The notes under the pieces: generated by a model | Seen by the model: the letters and a program-made list of their open reading frames with translations, nothing else | What the model was told of the DNA's origin: nothing | The model's database searches: none | Translations under genes and position numbers: made by a program | DNA from: Idiomarina sp. | GTDB lineage: Bacteria; Pseudomonadota; Gammaproteobacteria; Enterobacterales; Alteromonadaceae | Direction of reading: 5' to 3' | Assembly: GCA_022565355.1 (NCBI GenBank) | Contig: JAIUMU010000007.1 | Span: 1 to 64,000, forward strand | Length of the DNA: 64,000 nucleotides | Part shown: one piece after another, positions 18,350-31,629 of the stretch | How the letters are laid out: each line of letters opens with the position of its first letter | Numbering within the stretch: position 1 is the stretch's first letter

Positions 18350-19855
18350 ATGGAATTCAGTGTAAAAAGTGGTAGCCCAGAGAAGCAACGTTCAGCATGT
18401 ATTGTTGTTGGCGTTTTCGAGCCCCGCAGACTATCACCTGCAGCGGAACAAATCGATAAAATCAGCGATGGCTACTTAAGTAATTTACTCCGTCGTGGTG
18501 ATATTGAAGGCAAACCGGGCCAAGTGCTGTTACTGCACAATGTTCCTAATGTGCTCAGCGAGCGCATTTTGTTAGTTGGCTGTGGTAAGGAGCGCGAACT
18601 TGATGAGCGCCAGTACCGCCAAATTATTAGCAAAACCATTGCTACGTTGAATGATACTGGCGCCATGGAAGCAGTATGCTTCTTGAGCGAGCTACACGTA
18701 AAAGGCCGCGATACCTATTGGAAGGTACGCCATGCAATTGAAGCCGCACAAGCTGGCTTATATGTATTCGATCAATTAAAAACTCACCGTGAAGAGCCTC
18801 GTCGGCCACTACGGAAAATGGTGTTTAACGTGCCTACCCGGCGCGAACTGCCGATCGGTGAGCGCGCTGTGGCGCACGGTTTAGCCGTAGCGAAAGGGGT
18901 GAAACTGGCCCGTGACGCCGCCAACATGCCACCTAATATCTGCACCCCAATTTGGCTCGCCGAACAAGCGGAAGTGGTTGCCGAGAACTACACCAACCTT
19001 AAGGTTGAGCGTATCAATGAAAGTGATATGGCTGAACTTGGTATGAATGCCTACCTCGCGGTAAGCCGTGGCTCAGATAACCCAGCTGTAATGACCTTGA
19101 TGCATTATCAAGGCGCTGGCGATGATCGCGCCCCTATTGTGTTGGTGGGTAAAGGCCTTACCTTCGATTCCGGTGGTATTTCTATTAAGCCATCAGAAGC
19201 GATGGACGAAATGAAATACGATATGGGTGGTGCTGCTGGTGTACTTGGCACCATGCAAGCACTGGCAGAATTGCAATTGCCTGTGAACGTAATTGGTATT
19301 TTAGCTGGCTGTGAAAACATGCCTGATGGCCGTGCTTACCGCCCGGGCGATATTATTAAAACCATGTCTGGGCAAACAGTGGAAGTGTTGAACACTGATG
19401 CCGAAGGCCGTTTGGTATTATGCGATACGCTTACTTACGTAGAGCGCTTTAACCCAGAATCAGTAATTGATATTGCTACGCTAACTGGCGCCTGTGTGAT
19501 TGCACTTGGTGCGCATGCTACCGGTATGATGAGTAATCATAATCCGCTAGCGCATGAACTATTGAACGTATCCAAGCAAAGTGGCGATCGTGCATGGCAA
19601 TTACCGTTATGGGATGAATATCAAGAAATGCTAGATAGCCCATTTGCCGACATGACCAACCTTGGTGGCCGCCCAGCGGGAACCATTACCGCGGCGTGTT
19701 TCTTATCCCGGTATACCAAGAAATATCACTGGGCACATCTAGATATCGCAGGAACGGCATGGAAAGGCGGCAAAGATAAAGGCGCAACTGGGCGCCCGGT
19801 ACCTATGCTTACCCAATTTTTGCTAGCGCGCGCAGGCGCAGCACAAGGCGAGTAA
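18350..19855 (+). CDS. pepA: leucyl aminopeptidase (cytosol aminopeptidase A)
   Basis: PepA is a hexameric two-metal aminopeptidase that removes N-terminal residues in the cytosol. In E. coli it also binds DNA in Xer recombination and carAB control. The 501 residues include the metal-site region [15 protein letters not shown] and the family signature [10 protein letters not shown]. The ATG at 18350 is chosen over one 12 codons upstream because GGAG lies 5 bases before it and the product then begins MEFSVKSG, as in the family. It heads a tight pepA-holC-valS operon. Confidence 0.97.
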   Translation: MEFSVKSGSPEKQRSACIVVGVFEPRRLSPAAEQIDKISDGYLSNLLRRGDIEGKPGQVLLLHNVPNVLSERILLVGCGKERELDERQYRQIISKTIATLNDTGAMEAVCFLSELHVKGRDTYWKVRHAIEAAQAGLYVFDQLKTHREEPRRPLRKMVFNVPTRRELPIGERAVAHGLAVAKGVKLARDAANMPPNICTPIWLAEQAEVVAENYTNLKVERINESDMAELGMNAYLAVSRGSDNPAVMTLMHYQGAGDDRAPIVLVGKGLTFDSGGISIKPSEAMDEMKYDMGGAAGVLGTMQALAELQLPVNVIGILAGCENMPDGRAYRPGDIIKTMSGQTVEVLNTDAEGRLVLCDTLTYVERFNPESVIDIATLTGACVIALGAHATGMMSNHNPLAHELLNVSKQSGDRAWQLPLWDEYQEMLDSPFADMTNLGGRPAGTITAACFLSRYTKKYHWAHLDIAGTAWKGGKDKGATGRPVPMLTQFLLARAGAAQGE

Positions 19856-20317
19856 GTGGCTAAAGTAACGTTTTATGTGCTCCCTAGCCCCGGAGAAGCT
19901 GCATTGGCGAAAGCGGTGGCCACAATTGTTGGCCAGCTCGCCAAGCAGCGTCGCCGCGTAGTGGTGATTGCAAGCAATCAAGCACAAGCCGAATTAATTG
20001 ATGAAGCCCTTTGGCAAATACCTGCGGAACAATTTATTCCGCACAATCTAGTAGGCGAAGGGCCAATTGCTGGAACACCGGTATTGATTGGCTGGGATCA
20101 AAGTGCTGCTGAGCTCTGCAAGCAACGTAATGTTGTTTTGAATCTGCAGCCCGTAGTACCCGAGCTCACTCGCCAAATTCAAGCAATTATAGATTTTGTT
20201 CCCGCCGATGATGCGGGTAAAGAACAAGCGCGTGAACGGTATCGACACTATCGCAGCCTTGGCATGCAGCTCGATACCCAACCCGCTCCGGAAGAAAACG
20301 AAGGACACCATGGATAA
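19856..20317 (+). CDS. holC: DNA polymerase III chi subunit
   Basis: Chi is the clamp-loader accessory subunit that binds SSB and, through psi, the loader. The 153-residue protein starts at a GTG immediately after the pepA stop (19853-19855), with no gap, so translation is probably coupled. [11 protein letters not shown] at the start, then [19 protein letters not shown] and ARERYRHYR toward the end, match chi. It overlaps valS by 8 bases. The pepA-holC-valS order is the same as in E. coli. Confidence 0.93.
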   Translation: MAKVTFYVLPSPGEAALAKAVATIVGQLAKQRRRVVVIASNQAQAELIDEALWQIPAEQFIPHNLVGEGPIAGTPVLIGWDQSAAELCKQRNVVLNLQPVVPELTRQIQAIIDFVPADDAGKEQARERYRHYRSLGMQLDTQPAPEENEGHHG

Positions 20318-23150
20318 AACCTACTCCCCACAAAATATTGAACAACGTTTGTACGAACATTGGGAACAGGCCGGATATTTTCGTCCATCAGGCCAAGGCG
20401 AATCCTATTGCATTATGATTCCACCGCCAAATGTAACTGGCAGCTTGCATATGGGCCATGCGTTTCAACATACGCTGATGGATACCTTGGTGCGCTACAA
20501 GCGAATGGATGGTTTTAATACCCTATGGCAAGTGGGTACCGATCATGCCGGTATCGCCACACAAATGGTTGTGGAACGGAAGCTTGCTACGCAAGGCTTA
20601 GATCGGCATACACTTGGCCGAGAAAGTTTCATTGATAAAATTTGGGATTGGAAGGCTGAATCAGGCGGAACCATTACGCAGCAAATGCGGCGCTTGGGAG
20701 ATTCGGTAGATTGGGATCGTGAGCGCTTCACCATGGACGAAGGCTTGTCTACAGCCGTACAAGAAGTATTTGTGCGCCTGTATGAAGACAACCTCATTTA
20801 CCGTGGCAAGCGTTTGGTAAACTGGGATCCCAAGCTAAAAACAGCGATTTCCGATCTCGAAGTAGAAAATAAAGAAAGCAAAGGCAGCATTTGGCATCTG
20901 CGTTACCCACTTGCAGATGGCGCAACTACTACCACTGGCAAAAATTATGTAACGGTTGCTACCACTCGCCCAGAAACCATGTTGGGCGATGCTTGTGTTG
21001 CGGTGCATCCGCAAGATGAGCGTTATGCAGATCTGCATGGCAAGTTCATTGAGTTACCCCTCACTGGCCGGCGTATTCCTATCATTGCCGATGATTATGT
21101 AGACCAAGAGTTTGGCTCTGGCTGCGTAAAAATCACGCCGGCACATGATTTCAATGATTATGAGATTGGCAAACGCCACGATCTGCCGCTGATTAATATT
21201 CTTAGCGATGATGCGCATATTTTAAGTGCAGCAGAAGTATTTAACGTTAAAGGCTTGCCGCGCACTGACGTTGATACCAGCCTACCGGGCGAATTTGCCG
21301 GCTTAGAACGCTTTGCTGCACGCAAGGCAATTGTTGCCGCTCTAGATGAACTGGGCTTGTTAGAAAAAGTAGCCGAGCACGATAACAAAATCCCTTATGG
21401 CGATCGCTCCGGTGTAGTAATTGAACCCTACCTTACCGATCAATGGTATGTGCGTGTAGCGCCACTTGCAGAAACGGCCACTAAAGCTGTTGAAAATGGC
21501 GATATTCAATTTGTACCCAAGCAATACGAAAATATGTACTTCAGTTGGATGCGGGATATTCAAGATTGGTGTATCTCACGGCAACTGTGGTGGGGCCACC
21601 GTATCCCCGCTTGGTACGATGCCGAAGGCAACATATTTGTAGGCCGCGATGAAGCAGAAGTGCGAGCTAAACATAACCTTGGTGATCGTGAGCTACACCA
21701 AGATAACGATGTGCTGGATACCTGGTTCTCGTCGGCACTCTGGACCTTCTCCACCTTAGGCTGGCCGGAAGATACGGAGGCACTGAAAACCTTCCATCCT
21801 ACCGATGTATTGGTTACCGGCTTCGATATTATTTTCTTCTGGGTAGCCCGCATGATTATGATGACCATGCACTTCCTCAAAGATGAGGATGGCAAGCCAC
21901 AGGTACCGTTTAAAACCGTTTACGTAACCGGCTTAATTCGTGACGAGCAAGGCAATAAAATGTCGAAATCCAAAGGGAATGTAATTGACCCACTGGACAT
22001 GATCGACGGTATCGAGCTGCCTACCCTACTGGAGAAACGCACCAGTAATTTGATGCAAGAGAAGCTTGCCGAGCAAATTGCTAAGCGTACTCAGAAGGAG
22101 TTTCCAGAAGGTATTTCTGCGCACGGCACCGATGCATTGCGCTTTACCCTAGCGGCGCTCGCCTCTACTGGGCGTGATATCAATTGGGATATGAAACGCT
22201 TAGAAGGTTACCGTAACTTCTGTAACAAGCTTTGGAACGCCAGCCGTTATGTATTAATGAATACGGAAGATCAAGATTGTGGTGTCAACGGCGGTGAAAT
22301 GCAGCTTTCATTGGCCGATCAATGGATTATTGAACGTTTCAATGGCACCGTGCAGCAATTCCGAAGCGCACTTGATAACTATCGCTTTGATCAAGCCGCA
22401 GCAATTGCTTACGAATTTACTTGGAACCAATTCTGTGATTGGTACTTAGAGCTTACGAAGCCAGGTTTGCAACATGGTACTGCCGCCCAGCAACGTGCTA
22501 CCCGCCATACCTTGGTAAATGTACTGGAACAGCTGTTGCGCATGCTGCACCCATTGTTACCTTACATTACCGAAGAGATCTGGCAGCGAGTAGCACCACT
22601 GGCAAACAAACAAGCAGACACCATTATGCTGCAAGCTTACCCACAAGTTCAGCCGGTGCAGTATGCGGCTGCCCAAGACGACATGGAATGGTTAAAGCAA
22701 GTAATTGTTGGCATTCGTAACGTGCGCGGAGAAATGGATTTATCGCCGAATAAAGCGCTCCCCATATTGATCGCGAATGCTGATAACGTTGCCATGCGCC
22801 GCTTACAGGAAAATGAAAGCTTTCTAAGCGCGCTAGCGAAGCTTGAATCGGTAACCTTCCTTGCTGCTGGCGAAGAAGCTCCGGCAAGCGCTACGGCGCT
22901 GGTAGGCCGCATGGAAATCAATATTCCGATGGCTGGCTTAATTGATACCGCGGCAGAACTTGCGCGGCTTGATAAAGCCATTGAAAAAGCACAGAAAGAA
23001 CTGCAACGGGTTAGCGGTAAGCTCTCGAATGAAAACTTCGTTAGCAAAGCGCCAGCTGATGTAATTACGAAAGAACGTGCTAAACAGGCTGAAGCGCAAG
23101 AGCTTGTTGATCAGTTGCAGCAACAGCGCCAGCGTATTGCTGCTATCTAG
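20310..23150 (+). CDS. valS: valyl-tRNA synthetase
   Basis: This class I synthetase joins valine to tRNA-Val and edits mischarged threonine. The ATG at 20310 ([20 protein letters not shown]) gives 946 residues; the frame extends 38 codons upstream inside holC. The HIGH-type motif is [16 protein letters not shown] near residue 45, and the KMSKS loop is [13 protein letters not shown]. The editing domain lies between, with [10 protein letters not shown]. An anticodon-binding domain and a C-terminal coiled coil (after about residue 880, [14 protein letters not shown]) complete it. It overlaps holC by 8 bases and ends at a strong terminator. Confidence 0.98.
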   Translation: MDKTYSPQNIEQRLYEHWEQAGYFRPSGQGESYCIMIPPPNVTGSLHMGHAFQHTLMDTLVRYKRMDGFNTLWQVGTDHAGIATQMVVERKLATQGLDRHTLGRESFIDKIWDWKAESGGTITQQMRRLGDSVDWDRERFTMDEGLSTAVQEVFVRLYEDNLIYRGKRLVNWDPKLKTAISDLEVENKESKGSIWHLRYPLADGATTTTGKNYVTVATTRPETMLGDACVAVHPQDERYADLHGKFIELPLTGRRIPIIADDYVDQEFGSGCVKITPAHDFNDYEIGKRHDLPLINILSDDAHILSAAEVFNVKGLPRTDVDTSLPGEFAGLERFAARKAIVAALDELGLLEKVAEHDNKIPYGDRSGVVIEPYLTDQWYVRVAPLAETATKAVENGDIQFVPKQYENMYFSWMRDIQDWCISRQLWWGHRIPAWYDAEGNIFVGRDEAEVRAKHNLGDRELHQDNDVLDTWFSSALWTFSTLGWPEDTEALKTFHPTDVLVTGFDIIFFWVARMIMMTMHFLKDEDGKPQVPFKTVYVTGLIRDEQGNKMSKSKGNVIDPLDMIDGIELPTLLEKRTSNLMQEKLAEQIAKRTQKEFPEGISAHGTDALRFTLAALASTGRDINWDMKRLEGYRNFCNKLWNASRYVLMNTEDQDCGVNGGEMQLSLADQWIIERFNGTVQQFRSALDNYRFDQAAAIAYEFTWNQFCDWYLELTKPGLQHGTAAQQRATRHTLVNVLEQLLRMLHPLLPYITEEIWQRVAPLANKQADTIMLQAYPQVQPVQYAAAQDDMEWLKQVIVGIRNVRGEMDLSPNKALPILIANADNVAMRRLQENESFLSALAKLESVTFLAAGEEAPASATALVGRMEINIPMAGLIDTAAELARLDKAIEKAQKELQRVSGKLSNENFVSKAPADVITKERAKQAEAQELVDQLQQQRQRIAAI

Positions 23151-23167
23151 CTCCAGTGCTGGATAAC

Positions 23168-23201
23168 AAAAACCCCTGATAATTGTTTATCGGGGGTTTT
23201 T
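23168..23201 (+). terminator. intrinsic terminator after valS
   Basis: AAAAACCCCTGATAA pairs with TTATCGGGGGTTTTT around a 4-base loop. The A-run and T-run at the two ends mean it could work on both strands. It closes pepA-holC-valS and faces rraB. Confidence 0.92.
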
Positions 23202-23248
23202 AATGCTTCGCTTGCGCGTACTACATTAAGTTAATGCAGCAGAGGCTT

Positions 23249-23644
23249 TCATTCTAACTCGGAATCGTCGTACTCTTCCCAGTCTACTTCACCTTCGTCA
23301 TCATCGCCTAAGAACGTTCCCCAGCCATCATATTCAACGCCACAGGCATCTGCTACTTGGGTAATTTCTCGGGTTTGCGTTGCCAAAACACTTTTATCTA
23401 GTGCTGTTTCAGTAACCGCAGCAAAGTAAAAACATGGCTTGCCATCATCTAGTTCAAACTCTTCAGCTTCATCTACGTGATAGCCTAATTTAACAATCTC
23501 TACCGCTGCTTTTTCCAATCGGCTAAAATCACTGCTTACTAAGTGATGCTCTATTTCAAGCTCATCTTCTATGGTAAGCCCTGCTTCTAGTATTGCATCA
23601 ATGGTTGCATCGCTTTGCGCCAATAAGGCTTCTAAATCGTTCAC
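23249..23644 (-). CDS. rraB: ribonuclease E inhibitor RraB
   Basis: RraB binds RNase E and reduces mRNA decay by the degradosome. The protein has the family core IEHHLVSSDFSRLEKAAVE and the signature VEYDGWGTF, then a very acidic tail (DDDEGEVDWEEYDD). The start is set at a GTG (23644) 10 bases after an AGGAG site, giving 131 residues. The TTG three codons upstream touches that site and is unlikely. It follows plsC by 20 bases on the same strand and may share its transcript. Confidence 0.92.
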   Translation of the reverse strand: MNDLEALLAQSDATIDAILEAGLTIEDELEIEHHLVSSDFSRLEKAAVEIVKLGYHVDEAEEFELDDGKPCFYFAAVTETALDKSVLATQTREITQVADACGVEYDGWGTFLGDDDEGEVDWEEYDDSELE

Positions 23645-23664
23645 GAGATTCAATCTCCTCGCTG

Positions 23665-24396
23665 CTACTCGGCAGCTTTTTCGCGGTTGAGTTCTTCGTC
23701 TAAGGCTTCAATTTTATCATGCATTAGCTGATAGGTTTCGGCAATCAACGAACGAATGCTTTCTCGCGAATACGTATCGGTAGCGATTGGCGGAAGCATC
23801 TCAATAATGATTTTACCATTATTCCAACGGTTCAGTTTAATCTTTTTGTGCGTAGAGCTCATGCACACCGGTACAATGGGCACGCCAGCTTGCACTGCCG
23901 TGTGAAATGCTCCAGTTTTGAAGGGTAATAAACCGCGGCCGTAGCTGCGTGTGCCTTCCGGGAACATCCAGATAGAAAGCTGTTTTTCATTGATCGCTTT
24001 TACCGCTGTATTAATGGTGCCATGGGCGCGCGAACTATTCGCGCGATCAATCAAAATATTACCTGAAAGCCAGTATATTTGGCCAAAGAACGGAATCCAT
24101 TTTAAGCTCTTTTTACCAATGCTCACTGTGCCTTTGCGCAATGAACGGCTCATGGTGAAAATATCCCAGCTGTTTTGGTGATTCGCTACATACACAAACG
24201 GGCCGCCTGCTTGTACACTGGCCGGCACGCGAATTTCGAGTTTAGTACCCAAGATCCGGTGCATACTTCCAAAAACACGGGCGGCAACATGGGTATTATC
24301 CCGATGAAATGGGCGCAACAGCAGTAGTAGCGAGCCAATAATGCCCACCAAAACAATAAACACACCCAGAATCAAAATACGAATTACAGCTAACAT
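23665..24396 (-). CDS. plsC: 1-acyl-sn-glycerol-3-phosphate acyltransferase
   Basis: PlsC adds the second acyl chain in phosphatidic acid synthesis at the inner membrane. A hydrophobic N-terminus (LAVIRILILGVFIVLVGIIG) anchors it. Acyltransferase motifs appear in order: NHQNSWD (HX4D) near 72, GKKSLKWIPFFGQ, FPEGTRS and VPIVPVC. The ATG at 24396 is chosen because MLAVIR aligns with known PlsC starts and GAG lies 7 bases before it. A GTG four codons upstream is the alternative. Confidence 0.95.
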   Translation of the reverse strand: MLAVIRILILGVFIVLVGIIGSLLLLLRPFHRDNTHVAARVFGSMHRILGTKLEIRVPASVQAGGPFVYVANHQNSWDIFTMSRSLRKGTVSIGKKSLKWIPFFGQIYWLSGNILIDRANSSRAHGTINTAVKAINEKQLSIWMFPEGTRSYGRGLLPFKTGAFHTAVQAGVPIVPVCMSSTHKKIKLNRWNNGKIIIEMLPPIATDTYSRESIRSLIAETYQLMHDKIEALDEELNREKAAE

Positions 24397-24454
24397 GCGT
24401 ACACTCACTTAAAAATTTAGCGCTCAGTATAACGTGCTAAAAAAGAAATTTCTC

Positions 24455-24494
24455 AAAAAATAAAGGCCTCTCTGGTAAAACCAGAGAAGCCTTT
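24455..24494 (-). terminator. intrinsic terminator after parC
   Basis: On the minus strand, AAAGGCTTCTCTGG pairs with CCAGAGAGGCCTTT around a 5-base loop, with one mismatch, and the run ATTTTTT follows. It separates parC from plsC. Confidence 0.9.
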
Positions 24495-24520
24495 GAGCGT
24501 ACAGGTGTTTATCGTAAGAG

Positions 24521-26800
24521 TTACAATTCTGGCTCTGTACCTTCTTCCGGCGCAACCACTGTTTCTTCTACTAGTAACGCATCTACACGCTGCAAACCGC
24601 GCGGTAGTTTATTGCCACGGCGGCCGCGGTCACCACGATAGTGCTCAATGTCGGCTGGTTTCAGCTGCAGTTTCCGTTTACCTGCAATTACTGTAAGCAT
24701 GCTATTTGCAGGCATTACCGCAATAGCTTGCAGATATTCCTCACGCAACTTCGCCCGGCTAGAAGGAATACTAATAATCTTATTCCCTTTACCTTTGCTT
24801 AATTGCGGTAAATCTTTTACTGGGAACACCAGCAAGCGCCCTTCATTAGACACCGCTACTACTAAATCTTCGGAGAGATTATGAATGGGTTGTGGCGGCA
24901 AAACTTTCGCAGAACTTGGCAGGCTTAATAGCGCCTTACCGTTCTTCACTCTGCTTTGCATATCACTAAAGGGTGCTACGAAACCGTAACCGGCATCAGA
25001 AGCTAATAACCACAGCTGATCATCTTTACTCATCAATACTTGGCTAATGCTCTCACCAGCTACTAGGCTAAAGCGCCCTGTAAGTGGTTCACCTTGGGTT
25101 CTAGCAGAAGGTAAGGTGTGTGCCTCGCAACTAAAGCTTCGGCCGCTGCTATCAATAAATACGACCGGCTGATTACTGCGCCCAGAAGCCTGCGCTAAAT
25201 ACCCATCACCCGCTTTGTACGCAAGCTTTTCACCTTCTACATCATGCCCTTTCGCACAACGCACCCAACCTTTCTCTGAAAGTACTACTGTTACCGCTTC
25301 TGAAGGCGTTAGTTCGCGCTCAGATAATGCTCGCGATTCTTTCCGTTCAATCAATGGCGAACGGCGATCATCACCGTATTTCTCAGCATCAGCGAGCAAT
25401 TCTTTCTTCACCAATGTTTTCAAACGACGTTCAGAATTGAGCAGCAAGTTTAAGGCATCACGCTCTTTTGCTAATTCATCTTGCTCACCGCGTAACTTCA
25501 TTTCTTCAAGCTTCGCTAAATGCCGTAGTTTTAACTCTAAAATAGCTTCTGCTTGCGTATCTGAAAGCGCAAAGCGGCTCATTAACACTGCTTTTGGATG
25601 ATCTTCCCGACGAATAATTTCGATTACTTCATCTAAATTGAGGTAGGCAACTAATAAACCTTCCAAAATATGCAAGCGCCGCTCTACCTTATCTAAACGG
25701 TATTGCAAACGGCGCGTAACAGTTTGTATTCGGTACTGTAACCACTCGTTCAAGATACGCAGCAGAGGCTTCACTTGCGGTCGGCCATCAAGGCCAAGCA
25801 TATTCAAGTTTACTCGGTAACTTTTCTCAAGATCTGTGGTAGCAAATAAGTGCGCCATAAGTTGCTCAACATCAATACGATTTGAGCGTGGCACCACTAC
25901 TAAACGTGTGGGGTTTTCATGATCTGATTCATCGCGCAAATCCGATACCATCGGCAGCTTTTTCGCTTGCATCTGCGCAGCAATCTGTTCTAAAACACGA
26001 TTCCCTGAAGCCTGATGTGGCAATGCATCAATAATCACTTCACCATCTTCAACAAAATAGCGCGCCCGCATTTTAATACTGCCGCGCCCAGTTTCGTAGA
26101 TTTTGCGAATATCTTCAGCAGGTGTAATTATTTCTGCATCCGTTGGGTAATCAGGCCCTTTTACATACTCTAGAACATCTGCGAGGGTTGCTTTCGGGCT
26201 TTCTAACAACATCGCACAAGCGTTGGTAATTTCCCGCACGTTGTGTGGCGGTATATCTGTAGCCATACCTACCGCGATGCCGGTAATACCATTCAATAAA
26301 ATATGCGGTAAACGCGCCGGTAATATTTTCGGCTCTTGCATGGTGCCATCAAAATTAGGCACCCAATCTGATGTGCCTTGGCCAAGTTCACTAAGCAGAA
26401 CTTCACTAAAACGCGATAACCGTGCTTCGGTATAACGCATGGCCGCAAACGATTTCGGATCATCAGCAGAACCCCAGTTCCCTTGGCCATCCACTAATGG
26501 ATAACGATAAGAGAATGGCTGCGCCATCAACACCATCGCTTCATAACAGGCGGAATCACCGTGCGGATGAAACTTACCTAATACATCACCCACCGTACGG
26601 GCAGATTTTTTGTATTTTGCTAATGCCGAAAGGCCTAGCTCCGACATTGCGTAAATAATTCGCCGTTGCACCGGTTTTAAGCCATCACCAATATGTGGCA
26701 ATGCCCGATCCATAATTACGTACATCGAATAATTCAGGTACGCATCTTCGGTAAACTTATGCAGTGGGAGCTGTTCGATATTCTCGATTGGTACGCTCAT
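24521..26800 (-). CDS. parC: DNA topoisomerase IV subunit A
   Basis: ParC cuts and rejoins DNA in the enzyme that unlinks daughter chromosomes. The 759 residues carry the quinolone region [13 protein letters not shown] with Ser83 and Glu87, matching the susceptible residues Ser80 and Glu84 of E. coli. The catalytic tyrosine is Tyr123 ([11 protein letters not shown]). A C-terminal beta-pinwheel follows after about residue 495, with [16 protein letters not shown] and [12 protein letters not shown]. It lies 47 bases after parE on the same strand and ends at a terminator. Confidence 0.98.
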   Translation of the reverse strand: MSVPIENIEQLPLHKFTEDAYLNYSMYVIMDRALPHIGDGLKPVQRRIIYAMSELGLSALAKYKKSARTVGDVLGKFHPHGDSACYEAMVLMAQPFSYRYPLVDGQGNWGSADDPKSFAAMRYTEARLSRFSEVLLSELGQGTSDWVPNFDGTMQEPKILPARLPHILLNGITGIAVGMATDIPPHNVREITNACAMLLESPKATLADVLEYVKGPDYPTDAEIITPAEDIRKIYETGRGSIKMRARYFVEDGEVIIDALPHQASGNRVLEQIAAQMQAKKLPMVSDLRDESDHENPTRLVVVPRSNRIDVEQLMAHLFATTDLEKSYRVNLNMLGLDGRPQVKPLLRILNEWLQYRIQTVTRRLQYRLDKVERRLHILEGLLVAYLNLDEVIEIIRREDHPKAVLMSRFALSDTQAEAILELKLRHLAKLEEMKLRGEQDELAKERDALNLLLNSERRLKTLVKKELLADAEKYGDDRRSPLIERKESRALSERELTPSEAVTVVLSEKGWVRCAKGHDVEGEKLAYKAGDGYLAQASGRSNQPVVFIDSSGRSFSCEAHTLPSARTQGEPLTGRFSLVAGESISQVLMSKDDQLWLLASDAGYGFVAPFSDMQSRVKNGKALLSLPSSAKVLPPQPIHNLSEDLVVAVSNEGRLLVFPVKDLPQLSKGKGNKIISIPSSRAKLREEYLQAIAVMPANSMLTVIAGKRKLQLKPADIEHYRGDRGRRGNKLPRGLQRVDALLVEETVVAPEEGTEPEL

Positions 26801-26847
26801 CTACTATCCTGTTTATTCTTATTAAAATTTATCTGCGTTGTTGGCGG

Positions 26848-28746
<1,899 letters not shown>

Positions 28747-28814
28747 CTAATATTCTTGTTCTTTCGGCTATCCTGAAATGTTCGCTAGCAAAAGGCAAGC
28801 TTGATTGTTCGATA

Positions 28815-29267
28815 TTATCGATTTAACAAACAATTTAACGCCAAAGGCGATCTGCCACGCGCAAAGCATAGCCGCAACCACGCAGCGAGATGTTGGTTAA
28901 GTTGCAATTTTTCATCTTTACGATGGCGTATATCTCGCAAGTTTGCTGGCTGCAACGCGGTTAAGCGTTCTTGCCCCTGGCAATCAACAATCTCTGCCAT
29001 GCGCGCATCGTGATACAAACGCACCAAAAAGCGCGCTTGTAGGTATTCTGCTACATCTGGTGCCACTTGGGTAACCAGCAAATCCGTGGTGTAGCGAGCC
29101 TGAGCTGTTGGCTGTAAGGTAAACGCCATTTGCTCGCCCACTTCAATACACTTTGTTGCCGAACTCTCTGTTACTTGCGCCACACCAAATAGCTTAGCCA
29201 GCGCGGAGTAATTCCGTTCAGCCAAACTATGTAGCTCTTGTAAGTTCGGAACATAACGTTTATTCAC
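28815..29267 (-). CDS. yqiB: DUF1249 family protein (YqiB)
   Basis: The 150-residue protein matches the DUF1249 family by YVPNLQELHSLAERNY at the start, RLYHDARMAEIVDCQGQ in the middle and RHRKDEKLQLNQHLAAWL near the end. No membrane segment or catalytic motif is visible and the function is unknown. Its ATG overlaps the nudF stop (29264-29267), so the two are coupled. The nudF-yqiB pair is conserved in Gammaproteobacteria. Confidence 0.9.
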   Translation of the reverse strand: MNKRYVPNLQELHSLAERNYSALAKLFGVAQVTESSATKCIEVGEQMAFTLQPTAQARYTTDLLVTQVAPDVAEYLQARFLVRLYHDARMAEIVDCQGQERLTALQPANLRDIRHRKDEKLQLNQHLAAWLRLCFARGRSPLALNCLLNR

Positions 29268-29887
29268 GAAATCTCCTCATAGCCCCACTCGCGGCGGAAT
29301 CGATTTAAATGCAAACCAAGCCACTGCATACCAATAACAGAAGCGGCGTTATCAATGATGCCATCTTCGAGCATCTGCATCACTTCCATGCGTGGTAATC
29401 GTTCTACTTTTATATCTTCATGTTCACTGGCAAGGCCACCATAGCGATTCGCTGTACTGCTATCCACCTGCGCCAAATAAATAAAAATTCGCTCGGTCAT
29501 GCCGCCTGGGCTGGATAAGTAGCTTAACGCATAGTGCAACGATTTGGCGGTTAAGCCAGCCTCTTCCTGCAATTCACGCGCGGCAACATCAACTTGTTCT
29601 TCGCCTGGCTCAACCATTCCTGCCACTAATTCGCGTAGCCATGGTGTAGCGCTGCTAGCGATAGCACCTACTCGAAACTGCTCGAGCAACACTACTTCAT
29701 CGCGCACCGGATCATAAGGAATAACGACTACGGCATTTCCGCGGTCCATAATTTCTCTGCGCATCACTTCGCTCCACCCGCCAGCGAATAATTTATGCCG
29801 CAGGGTGGCTACTTGCACTCGAAAAAAGCCTCGATAAACCTCGTCCGTACTAATAATTTCCACGTCCTGCTGGGTAAATTCAGACAA
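29264..29887 (-). CDS. nudF: ADP-ribose pyrophosphatase (Nudix)
   Basis: NudF splits ADP-ribose to AMP and ribose 5-phosphate. The Nudix box runs from Gly90 to Leu112: GMVEPGEEQVDVAARELQEE, then AGL. FTQQDVEIISTDEVYRGFF at the start and RELVAG before the box are usual for NudF. At 207 residues it is full length. It is divergent from tolC across 263 bases, as in E. coli. Confidence 0.95.
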   Translation of the reverse strand: MSEFTQQDVEIISTDEVYRGFFRVQVATLRHKLFAGGWSEVMRREIMDRGNAVVVIPYDPVRDEVVLLEQFRVGAIASSATPWLRELVAGMVEPGEEQVDVAARELQEEAGLTAKSLHYALSYLSSPGGMTERIFIYLAQVDSSTANRYGGLASEHEDIKVERLPRMEVMQMLEDGIIDNAASVIGMQWLGLHLNRFRREWGYEEIS

Positions 29888-30150
29888 AAGACACTCCTTG
29901 ATTAAACCATGAAAGGTGTTTACTACGTATGTTGCTGCTGAATTAGATGTTTAAGCTCACACATACATGTACCGCAGGAATGCTGCATATTACCGAGTTA
30001 AGCAAAGCATAAGCAAGAATTGCCACAAACAATCTGTTACACTTCGCCGCATTCAAACATAGCCTTTAAGGCTTATCAAACGCGCAATAAGTGGCTAGAA
30101 TAAGCGCAGTTTAAGATTGCTATCAGCTGTACCTTTTATGACAAAGGAAA

Positions 30151-31512
30151 ATGACACTCATGAAAATCAAATTCTTGGCAGTTGCACTTACCATGGGATT
30201 GGGTTTAAGCACCGCGCCAGTTCAAGCAACAGACCTTTCTGATATCTATCGTTTAGCGTTAGAGAATGATCCACGATTATTGCGCGCTGCGGCCGAGCGT
30301 GATGCGGCAAAATCAGGCGTAGATGTTTCACGTGCCGATTGGTGGCCACAAATCAATTTCGGTATGAACTATTCTGATTCCAGTTCAGACAACGTTACCA
30401 CCACTGAAAGCGGCTTTATTACTGGAAAAGTAGATACCACTACATTTAGCCAAGAAGTTTCATTGTCGCAAACCGTGTTTAATCTTGGTACCTGGAAAGC
30501 AACTGCAATTACAGAGAAACAAGCGTATCAAGCCGAAGTAAACTACTTACTGGCGCGCCAGCAACTAATGCTGCGGGTAACAGATGCGTACTTCACCGTA
30601 TTGCAAGCACAAGATAGTTTAGAATTCGTGCAAGCAGAAAAACGTGCTATCGAGCGTCAGCTAGAACAAACTAAGCATCGCTTTGAAGTAGGTTTAACCG
30701 CAATCACTGATGTTCACGAAGCCCAGGCTCAGTTTGATAATGCCATCGCACGGGAAATTCAAGCTGAGAATGCGGTTGAAATCGCATTGGAAGGCTTGCG
30801 TGAAATTACTGGTCGCCAACATTATGATATCGCCCGCTTGAACACCGAGCGCTTCTCGCCTGTACGTCCAGATCCACAAGGTGTTGAGCAATGGATCCAG
30901 TTAGCTCACGATCGTAACCTACAGTTATTGATCAGCCGCACTGGCTTAGAAATTGCTGACCAACGTATCGAACTTGCTCGCACTGGCCATTATCCACGCA
31001 TTAGCTTGAACGCTAGTTATTCAAACCGCGATCAAGATACGAGCCGTGCTGGTACCTCAACCAACGTGAGTGGCTTAAACTCTCGCAACGTTGGTTTACA
31101 GTTAACATTGCCGTTGTATTCAGGTGGCAGAACGATTGCCAGTACTGAACAAGCACGTAACGATTATGTTGCCGTAAGCCAAACATTGGAAGAAAACCGC
31201 CGTATCGTAGAGCGCACCGTTCGTAGCGCTTACTTCGATGTAGTAGCAAGTATTTCCAGTATCCGCGCTTTTGAGCAAGCTGTTGTTTCAGCAGAGAGTG
31301 CGTTGAACGCAACACAAGTAGGTTTAGAAGTAGGTACTCGTACCATCGTAGATGTACTTGATAGTACGCGGAACCTCTTCAATGCGCGCCGCAATTTATC
31401 AGAGGCTCGCTATACTTATGTGAATCGTATTTTAGCGCTGTATCAAGCTGCAGGTATGATTTCTGAAAGTGATTTGCTCACCATTAATGACGGCTTAGCG
31501 CGAGTAAATTAA
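30151..31512 (+). CDS. tolC: outer membrane channel TolC
   Basis: TolC is the trimeric outer-membrane duct for drug efflux and type I secretion. A signal peptide ends at APVQA (about residue 26). The mature part begins TDLSDIYRLALENDPRL and has two structural repeats. The first contains SLSQTVFNLGTWKA and the second LQLTLPLYSGGRT. At 453 residues it is a little shorter than E. coli TolC. An AAGGA site lies 2 bases before this ATG and 11 bases before a second ATG at 30160 (MKIKFLAV); either could be used. A terminator follows. Confidence 0.95.
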   Translation: MTLMKIKFLAVALTMGLGLSTAPVQATDLSDIYRLALENDPRLLRAAAERDAAKSGVDVSRADWWPQINFGMNYSDSSSDNVTTTESGFITGKVDTTTFSQEVSLSQTVFNLGTWKATAITEKQAYQAEVNYLLARQQLMLRVTDAYFTVLQAQDSLEFVQAEKRAIERQLEQTKHRFEVGLTAITDVHEAQAQFDNAIAREIQAENAVEIALEGLREITGRQHYDIARLNTERFSPVRPDPQGVEQWIQLAHDRNLQLLISRTGLEIADQRIELARTGHYPRISLNASYSNRDQDTSRAGTSTNVSGLNSRNVGLQLTLPLYSGGRTIASTEQARNDYVAVSQTLEENRRIVERTVRSAYFDVVASISSIRAFEQAVVSAESALNATQVGLEVGTRTIVDVLDSTRNLFNARRNLSEARYTYVNRILALYQAAGMISESDLLTINDGLARVN

Positions 31513-31549
31513 TCTCGTAAAATAGCACCGTTATTTATAACGTGTTCTT

Positions 31550-31580
31550 AAAGCCGACCTTTTAGGTCGGCTTTGCTTTT
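31550..31580 (+). terminator. intrinsic terminator after tolC
   Basis: AAAGCCGACC (31550-31559) pairs with GGTCGGCTTT (31565-31574) and is followed by GCTTTTT. It lies between tolC and the lpxL-type gene. Confidence 0.92.
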
Positions 31581-31629
31581 TGTGCTAGCCCTCAGTTACA
31601 ATCAGGCGAAATTGTTTAAGGTATCACTC

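Noticed and set aside
20196-20309. 38-codon N-terminal extension of ValS
   Set aside because: It lies inside holC in another frame; the ATG at 20310 matches the normal ValS start.
22649-23047. Open frame of 132 codons antisense to valS
   Set aside because: Entirely within valS; low-complexity Ser/Ala-rich translation typical of an antisense frame.
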